A stretch of DNA of 5,937 nucleotides, taken from Chloroflexota bacterium (GTDB lineage Bacteria; Chloroflexota; Anaerolineae; Promineifilales; Promineifilaceae). This document shows positions 1 through 5,323 of this stretch, piece by piece. The translations under genes and the position numbers were made by a program. The DNA lies in NCBI GenBank assembly GCA_963169155.1, contig CAUJGI010000241.1:1-5937 (forward strand), in the 5' to 3' direction. Under the pieces are notes generated by a model. That model was not told the DNA's origin. It saw nothing but the letters and a program-made list of their open reading frames with translations, and searched no databases. The stretch's first letter is position 1; each line of letters begins with the position of its first letter.

Positions 1-387
1 AAAGACAACGCCGAGGCCGCTTTCACCGAGATTTTGCAGCGGTGCCAGCAGCGCCGCCTGCCCAACTTCCTCACGGTGATGAAGCGCCACCGGCCCGATC
101 CCTTCTGGCTCACCCACGGCCTGGACGGCTACTCGCTGGCGATGGATTTCCGCATTACGGCGAGCAGCCGGGCACGCATGGTGCAGCTGGCCCGCGAGCT
201 GGACGAGATTGTGCTGTCGGCCAACGGCCGTTTCTACCTGGCCAAAGACAGCACCCGGCGCCCCGAAGTCACCCGTGCCTACCTGGGCCAGGAAACCGTC
301 ACCAAATTTAAGGCGCTCAAACAGCAGGTCGACCCCGAAAGCAGGCTGCAAACCAATATGTGGCGGCGTCTGTTCAATCCGCTGTAA
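1..387 (+). CDS. FAD-linked oxidase, DprE1-like, C-terminal part (5' end outside window)
   Basis: The frame is open from base 1 and stops at TAA 385-387, giving the last 128 residues of a larger protein. The visible part resembles the C-terminal substrate/cap and FAD-contacting region of VAO-type FAD-linked oxidases. It matches best the DprE1-like group (decaprenylphosphoryl-ribose 2-oxidase type) and the related aldonolactone oxidases. Recognisable pieces are a Gly-Leu-Asp-Gly-Tyr-Ser-Leu-Ala-Met-Asp-Phe segment, the sequence GRFYLAKDS, and an ending of the type 'DPESRLQTNMWRRLFNPL'. DprE1 homologues carry an AKD motif and end in a similar Asp-Pro...(S/N)-x2-(A/W)-R-R-L tail. In that family the enzyme oxidises a sugar C2 hydroxyl in lipid-linked arabinose synthesis, but the substrate here cannot be read. 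The N-terminal FAD-binding domain lies upstream of the window. An in-frame TTG at 34 is not a credible start because the frame continues upstream. Confidence 0.8.
   Translation, partial: KDNAEAAFTEILQRCQQRRLPNFLTVMKRHRPDPFWLTHGLDGYSLAMDFRITASSRARMVQLARELDEIVLSANGRFYLAKDSTRRPEVTRAYLGQETVTKFKALKQQVDPESRLQTNMWRRLFNPL
223..232. repeat. AACGGCCGTT palindrome, copy 1
   Basis: Exact 10-bp palindrome inside the FAD oxidase frame, read there as Asn-Gly-Arg. One of four full-length copies in the window. Confidence 0.8.
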
Positions 388-425
388 AATTGGGCTAATT
401 CGCTAATTCATTCGAAATCAATTTT
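386..425. repeat. Short IR AAAATTG/CAATTTT enclosing a tandem GCTAATTC duplication
   Basis: Just after the oxidase stop codon, AAAATTG (386-392) is matched by CAATTTT (419-425), a 7-bp inverted repeat. Between the arms, GCTAATTC occurs twice in tandem (394-401 and 402-409). The arms are A/T-rich and the loop is 26 nt, so this is a weak candidate for transcript termination. The tandem octamer is plain to see, but no function can be assigned. Confidence 0.4.
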
Positions 426-432
426 GCTTGGC

Positions 433-459
433 TGTGGCCGGCGTCCTCGCCGTGCCACA
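433..459. terminator. GC-rich hairpin between oxidase gene and membrane-protein gene
   Basis: TGTGGC-CGGCG (433-443), a 4-nt loop TCCT, then CGCCG-T-GCCACA (448-459). This gives an 11-bp stem with one bulged T at 453. It is the strongest fold in this 130-bp gap and lies 45 nt past the oxidase stop. No U-run follows on either strand, so it is not a classical intrinsic terminator. It could pause or stop the upstream transcript, protect an mRNA end, or be a leader structure. A CATAAT hexamer at 481-486 downstream could be a -10 box for the next gene, but no good -35 goes with it. Confidence 0.4.
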
Positions 460-517
460 ATCTGGCTGTGAAATTGCGCTCATAATTTGTCAAGCACACC
501 CATCCAGGAGTAGTTTC

Positions 518-2077
518 ATGTCGCGTACCACTCTCTCTCTGCTTGCCTTACTCGTTCTCTTTGTGCTGATGTCCCTGCTCACTCCCATCGTCCGCGCCGA
601 AACGCCGCCCCAGGCACCCACCGCCCCCGCGCTGGCGCTGCAAGATGAGCCCGCCGACGATAGCGAAACCCCCACCACCCCCGCCGACTCCTTTTTTGGC
701 AGCGTTGGCGCTATTTTGGCGACACTGGGCGTGTACGTGGTCACCATGTTTACCATGGCCATCGGCACGGAAATCATTGTGGATATATTCAAGGGGATTC
801 TGGGCAAGCCGCTGGGGCTAAAAAGCCAACCCAATTCGCGCAAAACGCTGGCCGAATACCAGGCCTTCCTGCCCGGTCAGCTGGACGACCTGGGTGTGTC
901 GGCCGAGGCCAAGCTGAAGCTGGAAAAGCAAACCGAGCAGCTGAAAAAGCTGCTGGAACCGGCCTTCACCGCCGAAGCGGTGATTACCCATTTACGCCAG
1001 CAGGAATTTACGGCCGCTTTCGCCGCCCTGGGCCTGGAAAATATGGGCGATGACACCATCAACCAGGTCAAAGACCTGACTCAGCTTGAGGTGCAAAAGC
1101 TGGTCGCCCGGCTGGACACAACCACAACGCTGGGCAAGGCAGTGCAGGTCGCCCTGGAACGCAGCGATCTGGTGGAAAAAGTGAATAAGGCGATTGACCG
1201 GCTGGCACGGCAGGCAACGGCCGTTACCCCCGACCACATCTACCACGCCACCGCTACCCTGGTCACTGGGGAAATTGCCGCTGGCGTCACCGCCTGGACC
1301 CGCGCCTACTTTGTCAGCCTGCAAGAAGAAAGCTACGACACCGCCAAATCAATCTACGACAACCAGCTGCGGCCACAAATTATCGCCTTTGGCCTGCCGC
1401 CGCACGTGCAAAGCCAGATCATCGACCAGTTTGAAAAATACCTGGAAAATTTGCGCACCTACCGCGGCACAGACGTTTATCTGGAATCGCTCAATCGGCT
1501 GCTGTACGAACTACAGGCGCAGCGTGATGAAGTACGCAGCTGGCTTGGTCAGCTGTGGTCCCGTCTGGTGGACGGCGTCAAAACGCTGCTCATTCGCACG
1601 CCGCGCATGCAGCACCCTGCCCTGGCCCCGGTGACCTACAACCCCGCCATCAAAGACAGCACCGAAGCCGCCGCCAAGCTGCTGGACCTGGAGCGCAAAG
1701 AAAAGGAACTGGAAGCCAAGCGCATCCGCCGCACCCGCTTTATTTCGGTGGTATTTGGCATTGTCATCGCCTACATGCTGCAAATTGATTCGGCTGACTT
1801 GCTGCGCGACTTATTCCCCTCAGACGCTAATTTCCTCACCATGGCCCTGCTGCCAGCCGGATTCCTCACCTGGGCGCAGACCACGTTTGGCCTGGAAACC
1901 GTGTACAACCTGACAGCGGGCATCATCTTGACCGGTCTGGCCGCCAGCGCCGGGTCTGGCTTCTGGCACGACCAGCTGTCACGCCTGCAGAATGTGAAAA
2001 AGGGCGTGGACCAGGTGCAGACGGCACTGCAGCCGATTATCATTCAAACGCGGGCGGAAATTGAGGAGCGCGGCTAG
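518..2077 (+). CDS. Hypothetical secreted/membrane-anchored helical protein, 519 aa
   Basis: I do not recognise a named family. The ATG at 518 is preferred over an upstream in-frame TTG at 428. AGGAG (506-510) lies 7 nt before it, and translation from it begins with a convincing signal sequence: a basic N-terminus, a Leu-rich core at about residues 6-22, and a Val-Arg-Ala/Glu cleavage site after residue 27. A Pro/Thr/Asp-rich linker follows (28-57), then a hydrophobic segment (about 60-83) and a long, charged, mostly helical region (about 100-405). That region includes Lys/Glu heptad-like stretches at 131-147 and 397-414. The C-terminus holds about three hydrophobic segments (about 408-424, 439-452, 461-478), then Gly-Ser-Gly-Phe-Trp-His-Asp and a charged helical tail. 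The gene appears monocistronic, with flanking hairpins on both sides, and it converges on the next gene. The gene call is safe; the function is unknown. A role in envelope architecture is only a guess. Confidence 0.88.
   Translation: MSRTTLSLLALLVLFVLMSLLTPIVRAETPPQAPTAPALALQDEPADDSETPTTPADSFFGSVGAILATLGVYVVTMFTMAIGTEIIVDIFKGILGKPLGLKSQPNSRKTLAEYQAFLPGQLDDLGVSAEAKLKLEKQTEQLKKLLEPAFTAEAVITHLRQQEFTAAFAALGLENMGDDTINQVKDLTQLEVQKLVARLDTTTTLGKAVQVALERSDLVEKVNKAIDRLARQATAVTPDHIYHATATLVTGEIAAGVTAWTRAYFVSLQEESYDTAKSIYDNQLRPQIIAFGLPPHVQSQIIDQFEKYLENLRTYRGTDVYLESLNRLLYELQAQRDEVRSWLGQLWSRLVDGVKTLLIRTPRMQHPALAPVTYNPAIKDSTEAAAKLLDLERKEKELEAKRIRRTRFISVVFGIVIAYMLQIDSADLLRDLFPSDANFLTMALLPAGFLTWAQTTFGLETVYNLTAGIILTGLAASAGSGFWHDQLSRLQNVKKGVDQVQTALQPIIIQTRAEIEERG
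1216..1225. repeat. AACGGCCGTT palindrome, copy 2
   Basis: Exact 10-bp palindrome in the 519-aa gene, in a different codon phase from copy 1 (read as Thr-Ala-Val from 1217). The change of phase argues against a protein-level cause. Confidence 0.8.
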
Positions 2078-2080
2078 AGG

Positions 2081-2126
2081 TGAAAGCGTGAAACGTGAGC
2101 AATAATTTTTCACGTTTCACGTTTCA
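2081..2126. terminator. Heptamer-based inverted repeat between convergent genes, probable bidirectional terminator
   Basis: The left arm (2081-2098) and right arm (2110-2126) pair over 17 bp with a single bulged base at 2086. The innermost 12 bp (CGTGAAACGTGA / TCACGTTTCACG) are perfect, and the loop is 11 nt. Both arms are built from a 7-bp unit, TGAAACG / CGTTTCA, repeated in tandem. It starts 3 nt after the stop of the upstream + gene and ends 14 nt before the stop of the minus-strand gene, which suits a shared terminator. A run of seven T (2136-2142) lies 9 nt beyond on the + strand, too far for an ideal intrinsic terminator. The repeat composition also fits a dispersed intergenic repeat. 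Confidence 0.6.
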
Positions 2127-2140
2127 TCCATCATGTTTTT

Positions 2141-2509
2141 TTATTCGCGGGGGAGTTTGTATCGGTTGTAGCGGGTAAAAAAGTCGTGTTCACCAATGAG
2201 GGTGGTGAGGCGCATGTGCAGGGCACGGCCGTCTTCCACTTCATAAGCCAGCGTCACCTGGTTGCCAATAATCTGGCGCACCAGCACCCAGTACGGAATT
2301 GTCATCTCTTCTTTGGGGCGCATCACGCCATCTTTGTCTTCCTGCCGCCCGGCCAGCAGTTCGACCAACCGCACCAGGTATTTATCGGCGGCCGGAATCG
2401 TGTCTAAAATCTCGGCACGAAACACGGCGCGAATGTAATCCCCATCAGGCAGCTTCCAGACAAACTGCACCGCAAACCACTCCCCAACCGTTCGTTTTGC
2501 TTCAGGCAT
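2141..2509 (-). CDS. Hypothetical protein, 122 aa
   Basis: A small soluble protein of unknown function with no signal sequence or membrane segment. It has several alternating hydrophobic/polar stretches suggesting beta strands (EWFAVQFVWKLPDGDYIRAVF near residues 10-30; VTLAYEVEDGRALHMRL at 85-101) and a charged linker (56-68). The C-terminus is aromatic and basic, with Phe-Phe-Thr-Arg-Tyr-Asn-Arg-Tyr at 110-117. I see no catalytic motif. The ATG at 2509 is chosen over an in-frame TTG at 2521. The bases just upstream of the ATG (GGACAGAGTT on the minus strand) form only a weak ribosome site and lie in a possible switching hairpin. A strong intrinsic terminator separates it from the ABC ATPase gene upstream on the same strand, so it probably has its own promoter, although none is clear. 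Codon use matches its neighbours, and I take it to be a real gene. Confidence 0.75.
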   Translation of the reverse strand: MPEAKRTVGEWFAVQFVWKLPDGDYIRAVFRAEILDTIPAADKYLVRLVELLAGRQEDKDGVMRPKEEMTIPYWVLVRQIIGNQVTLAYEVEDGRALHMRLTTLIGEHDFFTRYNRYKLPRE

Positions 2510-2510
2510 A

Positions 2511-2554
2511 ACTCTGTCCAAGCCACAGAGTCGACTCGCTGTATCCTCTGTGGC
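2511..2554 (-). promoter_or_regulatory. Three-armed, mutually exclusive hairpins over the start of the 122-aa gene
   Basis: On the minus strand, reading toward the ATG, arm A GCCACAGAG (2554-2546) can pair with arm B CTCTGTGGC (2530-2522), 9 bp perfect. The overlapping ACTCTGT (2531-2525) can instead pair with arm C ACAGAGT (2517-2511), 7 bp perfect with a 7-nt loop. Arm C ends one nucleotide before the ATG at 2509, so the B-C fold would cover the ribosome-binding region and the A-B fold would free it. The pairing geometry is seen directly. A regulatory role is inference, and a degenerate repeat could look the same. Confidence 0.35.
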
Positions 2555-2568
2555 ACCTTTTATTAAAT

Positions 2569-2602
2569 AAAAAAGCCGTCTCCCATGGGTATGAGAGACG
2601 GC
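2569..2602 (-). terminator. Intrinsic terminator of the ABC ATPase gene
   Basis: GCCGTCTC (2575-2582) and GAGACGGC (2595-2602) form an 8-bp perfect stem around a 12-nt loop. On the minus strand the stem is followed directly by TTTTTT (2574-2569) and an A/T-rich tract. It begins 21 nt beyond the ABC ATPase stop codon. This is a textbook rho-independent terminator. The outer stem base overlaps an ACGGCCGT palindrome (2598-2605). Confidence 0.9.
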
Positions 2603-2623
2603 CGTATCCAGCTAAAAATCTAG

Positions 2624-3724
2624 CTAACGAATCGCTTCTTCCGTGTTCTTGTCAAACAGGTGCATATTGGTCATATCCATCACCAGACCAATCTTGTTGC
2701 CAAAAGTAACGCTCATGCGGGTGTCTACCGTGGCAACCAGGCTGTTGCGGCCCGTGTTCACAAACAGATGCTGTTCGTGACCCAGCAGTTCCACCACTTC
2801 CACCGTGCCCTCCATCGGCGCTGCCAGGATGTTCGGCGGGGCATATTCCGGGGCATGCACGTGCTCGGGACGAACACCAAAAACGACCTCTTTACCCACG
2901 TAGTTATTGAAAGCCGCTTTACGCTGATCGGGGATGCGTACGCGGAAGTCGCCCGTGTCCAGGTACATATTGCCTTCCTCACCCACCAACGTGCTGTTGA
3001 AGAAGTTCATGCTGGGGCTGCCGATAAATCCGGCCACAAAAATATTGGCTGGCAGGTTATACAGGTTACGCGGCGAATCGATCTGCATTAAACGGCCGTC
3101 GCTCAACACGGCAATGCGGTCACCCATCGTCATGGCTTCCACCTGGTCGTGGGTAACGTAGATGAAGGTGGTGCCCAGGCGCTTGTGCAGCTTACTGATT
3201 TCGGCACGAGCCGTCACCCGCAGCTTGGCATCCAAGTTGGAGAGCGGTTCGTCCATGAGGAACACGGCTGGTTCACGCACAATGGCGCGCCCTACAGCCA
3301 CACGCTGCCGCTGGCCACCGGAGAGCGCCTTCGGTTTACGGTCCAACAGCTGACCCAGTCCTAAAATGTCGGCAGCTTCTTTGACACGCCGATCAATTTC
3401 TGCTTTGGGGGTCTTGCGCAGTTTCAGGCCGAAGGCCATATTGTCGTAAACGGACATGTGGGGGTACAAAGCATAGCTTTGGAACACCATGGCGATATCG
3501 CGATCTTTGGGGGGAACATCGTTAACCACACGATCGCCGATGAGGATTTCGCCTTCGCTAATCTCTTCGAGACCGGCCAGCATGCGCAGATTGGTGGATT
3601 TACCACAACCGGAGGGGCCAACAAAAACCACAAACTCTTTGTCTGCGATTTCCAGGTTCAAATCGGTCACAACGACAACGTCGCCAAAGCGCTTATACAC
3701 ATGCCGATAACTTACACTTGCCAT
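2624..3724 (-). CDS. ugpC: ABC transporter ATP-binding protein, MalK/UgpC/MsmX type (carbohydrate importer ATPase)
   Basis: A 366-aa cytoplasmic ATPase that would power a CUT1-type sugar or glycerol-phosphate importer. The motifs are complete: Walker A GPSGCGKST (36-44), Q-loop Gln82, ABC signature LSGGQ (134-138), Walker B FLMDE (155-159), D-loop SNLD (162-165) and switch His192. The stretch FVAGFIGSPSMNF (229-241) is the usual junction to the C-terminal OB/TOBE regulatory domain (about 242-360), including FGVRPEH at 282-288. Length is typical of the MalK family. The start is ATG at 3724 with AAGGAGA (3736-3730) 5 nt upstream. Promoter and terminator are both clear, making a one-gene transcript. 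No permease or binding-protein gene is adjacent, which suggests an ATPase shared among several importers, as known for MsmX in Bacillus. The symbol is the family-level name commonly used; the substrate cannot be told from sequence. Confidence 0.93.
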   Translation of the reverse strand: MASVSYRHVYKRFGDVVVVTDLNLEIADKEFVVFVGPSGCGKSTNLRMLAGLEEISEGEILIGDRVVNDVPPKDRDIAMVFQSYALYPHMSVYDNMAFGLKLRKTPKAEIDRRVKEAADILGLGQLLDRKPKALSGGQRQRVAVGRAIVREPAVFLMDEPLSNLDAKLRVTARAEISKLHKRLGTTFIYVTHDQVEAMTMGDRIAVLSDGRLMQIDSPRNLYNLPANIFVAGFIGSPSMNFFNSTLVGEEGNMYLDTGDFRVRIPDQRKAAFNNYVGKEVVFGVRPEHVHAPEYAPPNILAAPMEGTVEVVELLGHEQHLFVNTGRNSLVATVDTRMSVTFGNKIGLVMDMTNMHLFDKNTEEAIR

Positions 3725-3759
3725 TTGTATCTCCTTATGTAGTGAAGTGAGGTGATGAG

Positions 3760-3788
3760 ACTATAACGGCCGTTTTCCCTCCTGTCAA
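3760..3788 (-). promoter_or_regulatory. Sigma70-type promoter of the ABC ATPase gene
   Basis: On the minus strand a perfect -35 TTGACA (3788-3783) is followed by a 17-bp spacer and -10 TATAGT (3765-3760), one mismatch from consensus. Transcription should begin near 3753, leaving a leader of about 28 nt that carries the AAGGAGA ribosome site. The spacer contains an AACGGCCGTT palindrome (3765-3774) abutting the -10 box. The promoter sits between two same-strand genes, so the ABC gene is transcribed independently of the zinc-finger gene upstream. Confidence 0.85.
3765..3774. repeat. AACGGCCGTT palindrome, copy 3, in promoter spacer
   Basis: Exact 10-bp palindrome between the -35 and -10 boxes of the ABC ATPase promoter, sharing one base with the -10 hexamer. 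It is the only full-length copy outside a coding region. Confidence 0.8.
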
Positions 3789-3806
3789 AAAAAATCGCCC
3801 AAATGT

Positions 3807-4172
3807 CTAATTTCGTGGTGTTGCTTCGCTGTACTCTTTCTCCAGGGCAAACACATCTTCAATGTCGCCATCCAGCGCCAGCAGTTCCAGGATGCTGGGC
3901 GGTAGATCCGGGGGCAAATAGTTGGCATAGCCGTTGATCCAGTTAGCCGCGGTCTGATGATTAACCCCCAGTAAACGGCCGATCAGCCGTAAACTCAAGC
4001 CATCTAAATGCAGCACCAGCGCCTGTTGGCGAATTTCCTCATCGTACCCCTGGTCTTGGGGATTGGGCGTGTAGCGACAGCGGCAGATCTTGCAGCGAAA
4101 GCGCTGGCTGCCCGCGGCCGTAAAGCCGTCTTTCACCTGTTTTCGGGTCGCCATGCACTTGGGGCAGCTCAC
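3807..4172 (-). CDS. InsA-like (IS1-type) zinc-ribbon / helix-turn-helix protein, stand-alone
   Basis: A 121-aa protein resembling the N-terminal DNA-binding half of IS1-family transposases. A four-cysteine zinc site is present (Cys3-x2-Cys6 and Cys27-x2-Cys30, with an extra Cys32). A basic patch and the TPNPQDQGY stretch (35-43) follow, then a helix-turn-helix (about 46-80: EEIRQQALVLHLDGLSLRLI, then GRLLGVNHQTAANWI). The start is GTG at 4172, preceded by AAGGGAGA (4184-4177) 4 nt upstream. An internal ATG at 4154 would remove Cys3 and Cys6, so GTG is favoured. The C-terminus is a short acidic tail (LDGDIEDVFALEKEY) instead of the DDE catalytic domain, and no transposase remainder or terminal inverted repeats lie nearby. 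It may be an IS remnant that has become a DNA-binding regulator, or the first ORF of a decayed element. The ABC gene downstream has its own promoter. Confidence 0.75.
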   Translation of the reverse strand: MSCPKCMATRKQVKDGFTAAGSQRFRCKICRCRYTPNPQDQGYDEEIRQQALVLHLDGLSLRLIGRLLGVNHQTAANWINGYANYLPPDLPPSILELLALDGDIEDVFALEKEYSEATPRN

Positions 4173-4194
4173 TGAATCTCCCTTAAAAATAGGC

Positions 4195-4224
4195 CGCGGA
4201 TTAACGCGGATAAACGCAGATTAA
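4195..4224. repeat. Three tandem 10-bp units, CGCGGATTAA type
   Basis: CGCGGATTAA (4195-4204), CGCGGATAAA (4205-4214) and CGCAGATTAA (4215-4224) stand head to tail with an exact 10-bp period. They lie 11 nt beyond the ribosome site of the zinc-finger gene. Repeats of this look (AATCCGCG/AATCTGCG tandem words) are common between genes in environmental bacterial genomes. The 10-bp spacing would put every unit on the same face of the helix. Confidence 0.7.
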
Positions 4225-4274
4225 AATCTGGGCGCAACCTGCGCCAATCTGCAAGCGCATCGTGCGTCAATCTG
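4217..4274. repeat. Palindromic block: CAGATT/AATCTG with three AATCTG units and small hairpins
   Basis: CAGATT-AA-AATCTG (4217-4230) is a near-continuous palindrome. AATCTG recurs at 4225, 4246 and 4269, with GC hairpins in the gaps: GGCGCA-ACC-TGCGCC (4231-4245) and CGCA-TCG-TGCG (4256-4266). AATCTG is the reverse complement of the CAGATT in the third tandem unit to its left, so the whole 4195-4280 patch is an imperfect inverted array. Together with the decamers it fills most of the 170-bp gap between the zinc-finger and kinase genes. I see no promoter or gene in it. Confidence 0.55.
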
Positions 4275-4297
4275 TGGATTTTCATTCATGGTGGCTT

Positions 4298-4338
4298 CGA
4301 CGTGAGTTCAGCCGAACGTTGAGCCTGCGCTCATGTCG
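4298..4338. terminator. Possible hairpin terminator after the kinase gene
   Basis: CGACGTGAG (4298-4306) faces CTCATGTCG (4330-4338): nine positions with one G-U wobble on the + strand, or an A-C mismatch in the minus-strand transcript. The loop is 23 nt and contains a smaller GTTC-AGCC-GAAC stem. It begins 4 nt after the kinase stop codon. No U-run follows, so assignment as the kinase terminator is tentative. Confidence 0.3.
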
Positions 4339-4342
4339 TCTC

Positions 4343-5317
4343 CTAAAGAATCGTCAAAATGATCGCCGCCAAAAAGAGCAAAAAGAGGACCAGCAGGGCC
4401 ACCCAGTTAGCGCGGATGGCCTCACCCATCTCCGGGGGACTGGGCGCAGGCAGCGGCGTGCCGGGACGAGGCTGCAAACCAAAAAAGACCTGCCGAAATG
4501 ACTCAACGCTGGACGGCCGTTCATCCGGGTGCATCTCCATGGCCCACATAATCGCGTCGGAAATGTGCGGCGAGATGTTGGGGTGGAGGCGGCGCGGCAG
4601 CGGCAGCGAAGCCGGGTTTAAAAAGCGCGCCTTGGCATCTGGCGGCGGAAAATCGGTCAACAGATGGTAGAAAGTGGCCCCCAGCGCGTAAATGTCTGAG
4701 CGCACGTCGGTATGGCCACCATCGCCGCCGTACTGCTCCAGCGGCGTGTACAGCGCCGTGCCCCGCCCCTGCACCACCGTGATGGTGCGCTCGTCATCGG
4801 TGGCCATTAGCTTCACCAGGCCAAAATCGACCAGCTTGATGCGGTTGTCCAGGGTCAGCTTGATGTTGGCCGGTTTGATATCTCGATGTAAAACTGGCGG
4901 CGCCTGGCGATGCAAATACGCCAGGGCATCTATTATTTGCTCGGCCCAGGTTAAGATGGCCTCTTCGGCCAGCGGCCCCTCATTTTCTTGCAGCAGCTGG
5001 CGTAAATCCTTGCCCGACACAAAATCCATCACCAGGTAGTCACGGCCGTTTTCCGAAAAGAAATCAGACACTTTGGGCAAGCTAGGATGGTCAAGCTGGG
5101 CTAAAATACTGGCTTCCTGTAAAAATTGGCTCTGGGCCTGCAGCCGATAGGTATCATTGGTGTTGGGGTCTGGCTGAACTTCCTTAATGGCGCACAGGCG
5201 GCCCGGCAGGCGCAAATCTTCCGCTCGATAGACACTGCCCATGCCACCCTGACCCACAATGTTGGTCAGCTTGTAACGTTCACGTAAAATAACACCACTT
5301 TCGAGCGTAACAATCAT
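4343..5317 (-). CDS. Serine/threonine protein kinase, Hanks type, with C-terminal membrane anchor
   Basis: A 324-aa PknB-like kinase that should phosphorylate Ser/Thr on cytoplasmic partners. The catalytic features are complete: Gly-rich loop GQGGMGSVY (22-30), ATP-positioning Lys45 (CAIKEV), helix C Glu68, HRD (144-146) with DIKPAN (146-151), and DFG (164-166). The activation segment contains Thr178 and Thr180 and ends in GTALYTPLEQY (186-196), where PLE replaces the usual APE. The DxxALG motif is at 208-213 and the conserved Arg (DERPSS) at 267. A Pro-rich linker (282-295) leads to one transmembrane helix (about 304-323) that ends the protein, so there is no extracytoplasmic sensor domain. 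The ATG at 5317 is chosen over an in-frame TTG at 5353, because kinase homologues begin close to the GVILRERYKL segment and the -10 box lies between the two. It is divergent from an FHA gene. Confidence 0.92.
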   Translation of the reverse strand: MIVTLESGVILRERYKLTNIVGQGGMGSVYRAEDLRLPGRLCAIKEVQPDPNTNDTYRLQAQSQFLQEASILAQLDHPSLPKVSDFFSENGRDYLVMDFVSGKDLRQLLQENEGPLAEEAILTWAEQIIDALAYLHRQAPPVLHRDIKPANIKLTLDNRIKLVDFGLVKLMATDDERTITVVQGRGTALYTPLEQYGGDGGHTDVRSDIYALGATFYHLLTDFPPPDAKARFLNPASLPLPRRLHPNISPHISDAIMWAMEMHPDERPSSVESFRQVFFGLQPRPGTPLPAPSPPEMGEAIRANWVALLVLFLLFLAAIILTIL

Positions 5318-5323
5318 AGGTTT

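Noticed and set aside
428..517. Upstream TTG start extending the 519-aa protein by 30 residues
   Set aside because: It lacks a ribosome site, and the ATG at 518 has AGGAG at 7 nt and begins a proper signal sequence. The extension would bury the signal peptide, and it begins just before the GC hairpin.
490..843. 117-codon minus-strand frame over the start of the 519-aa gene
   Set aside because: It is a Ser-rich shadow translation with no domain, and it overlaps the ribosome site and signal sequence of the real gene.
1194..1634. 146-codon + strand frame inside the 519-aa gene
   Set aside because: It is a shadow frame of a gene with a clear signal sequence and ribosome site. Its translation is rich in Thr, Pro, Cys and Arg with no domain.
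2510..2521. TTG start at 2521 for the 122-aa gene
   Set aside because: An ATG lies four codons downstream and no ribosome site supports the TTG.
2660..3091. 143-codon + strand frame antisense to the ABC ATPase
   Set aside because: It is antisense to a fully conserved ATPase frame. Its His/Val-rich translation is typical of such shadows.
3725..3806. Read-through operon of the zinc-finger gene with the ABC ATPase gene
   Set aside because: They lie on the same strand only 82 bp apart, but a near-consensus promoter lies between them, so co-transcription is not needed and no functional link is evident.
4186..4214. TATTTT / TTTATC as a promoter for the zinc-finger gene
   Set aside because: The -35 match is only three of six, and the start point would fall inside the ribosome site.
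4190..4280. CRISPR array
   Set aside because: The repeat units are 6-10 bp with no spacers of regular length, which does not fit CRISPR.
4221..4289. 22-codon minus-strand ORF starting ATG at 4289 in the repeat patch
   Set aside because: It is made of the AATCTG/CAGATT repeat words and has no ribosome site or conserved look.
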